Assembly (NCBI GenBank): GCA_020636535.1 | Contig: JACJXT010000011.1 | Location: forward strand, 1,488,001 to 1,552,000 | Reading direction: 5' to 3' | Source: Chitinophagales bacterium | GTDB lineage: Bacteria > Bacteroidota > Bacteroidia > Chitinophagales > JADIYW01 | Length of the DNA: 64,000 nt | Part shown: piece by piece, positions 63,467 through 64,000 of the stretch | Layout of the letters: the number at the start of each line of letters is the position of its first letter | How positions within the stretch are numbered: the stretch's first letter is position 1 | The notes under the pieces: model-generated | The model's database searches: none | The model's input: only the letters and a program-made list of their open reading frames with translations | What the model was told of the DNA's origin: nothing | Made by a program: the position numbers and the translations under genes

Positions 63467-64000
63467 ATGATAAATGCATGGAAAGATAAAATGCAATTGC
63501 TTATCAACGATTTTGATACTACTGATATTTCTATGGAAAATATCACAGAACACAGTATTGCAATCGTAGAATTCTGTATAAAATTAATTCAAGAAAATCC
63601 ATTTCAATTATCATCCAATGCCATTACAGCTTTGCAATATGAAACGGCATTTAAATTTAAAAAATTAGCTATACTATTAAGAGATATTAATTTTAGAGTT
63701 TATAAAGATGCCATTTCAGCTATTGAAGATAAAACAATAAGTACTAATATTACTATCAATCAGTCAGATACTAAAATATTATTGCAAAATATAAATTCTG
63801 AAATAATAGATGAATTAACTGTATTACAAACTGATACTATTTCACAAAAAAAACTAGATGCTTGGCAACACGAAACCAATCCAAGTACAATCATAGTAGA
63901 ACAACTACAAAAGTTAATCGAACACATCAAAATAATTATACAATCCTATAAAAATTTAGAAGTTGTTAATGCAGATATTGTTGAGTATAAAGCTAAATTA
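63467..64000 (+). CDS. Unrecognised helical protein, truncated by the window end
   Basis: From ATG 63467 the frame stays open for 178 codons to the window edge. The protein is rich in Ile, Lys, Asn and Gln with long predicted helices (ITEHSIAIVEFCIKLIQENP, QLQKLIEHIKIIIQSYKNL) and no signal peptide, membrane segment or motif that I recognise. Codon use resembles the neighbours, so it is likely a real gene. The C-terminal part is missing, so no function is proposed. Confidence 0.65.
   Translation, partial: MINAWKDKMQLLINDFDTTDISMENITEHSIAIVEFCIKLIQENPFQLSSNAITALQYETAFKFKKLAILLRDINFRVYKDAISAIEDKTISTNITINQSDTKILLQNINSEIIDELTVLQTDTISQKKLDAWQHETNPSTIIVEQLQKLIEHIKIIIQSYKNLEVVNADIVEYKAKL

Noticed and set aside
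1..64000. tRNA, rRNA and CRISPR arrays
   Set aside because: Reading the intergenic gaps I saw no T-loop GGTTCGA-type sequences, no rRNA stretches and no regularly spaced direct repeats; a covariance search would be needed for small RNAs.

Overview
The window is a chromosomal stretch from an AT-rich member of the Bacteroidota. Three things support this. Many genes are preceded by the -7 promoter element TAnnTTTG that is typical of the phylum, and start codons lack Shine-Dalgarno sequences. The gene content is also typical: a PspC/PadR pair, CtlX, a TPR/PD40 envelope protein, a von Willebrand A protein with a TTG start, and a ceramidase-like protein. I cannot name genus or family. No rRNA, tRNA, CRISPR array, prophage or large defence island is visible. 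One intact insertion sequence and two small toxin-antitoxin-like pairs are the only clear accessory elements.

Layout. 1-3.3 kb: the 3' end of an aminotransferase, an intact IS3-family element (1132-2547) with inverted repeats and a 3-bp target duplication, and a rhomboid protease. 3.4-12 kb: a three-gene proton-translocating transhydrogenase operon, an alpha/beta hydrolase, a polyprenyl diphosphate synthase, and an uncharacterised FAD-dehydrogenase/ThDP-enzyme pair. 12-27 kb: CbpA-CbpM chaperone pair, a SpoU methyltransferase divergent from mutS, a CNNM/CBS membrane protein, an esterase, polA with an intact proofreading motif, a large TPR-PD40-SPOR envelope protein, and coiled-coil proteins. 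27-39 kb: rnhB, a ceramidase-like membrane protein, a FadJ-like beta-oxidation protein, an RluF-type pseudouridine synthase, a Ste24-type protease, a PadR-PspC stress operon with a recognisable promoter, candidate operator and terminator, and a tightly overlapped TM2-DUF2752-DUF4870-M48 membrane operon.

39-50 kb: mlaE-mlaF translationally coupled to sucD, a VWA protein with a TonB-domain protein, then a minus-strand cluster of aldehyde dehydrogenase, GMC oxidoreductase, a DUF433/DUF5615 pair and a small orphan protein, followed by a D-threonine-aldolase-like enzyme. 50-64 kb: a C-terminal processing protease, a small transaldolase, a barnase-like secreted RNase with a barstar-like inhibitor, CtlX, an RraA-like protein, proC, aroB, an M13 metallopeptidase lipoprotein, prmC divergent from ribD, a DMT transporter, a YigZ-family protein, and the 5' part of an unrecognised gene running off the end.

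The most notable observations are these. The barnase-like gene seems to lack a normal start codon: a good signal-anchor begins at ATT, in the same frame as the upstream transaldolase stop. Several genes have a -7 element only 3-6 nt before the ATG, which predicts leaderless mRNAs. A 14-bp motif occurs three times before rnhB. A 21-bp sequence is shared by two distant intergenic regions. A toxin-antitoxin-like pair sits inside a metabolic gene cluster. Several apparent gene starts were shortened because promoters, terminators or neighbouring genes contradict the longest reading frame.
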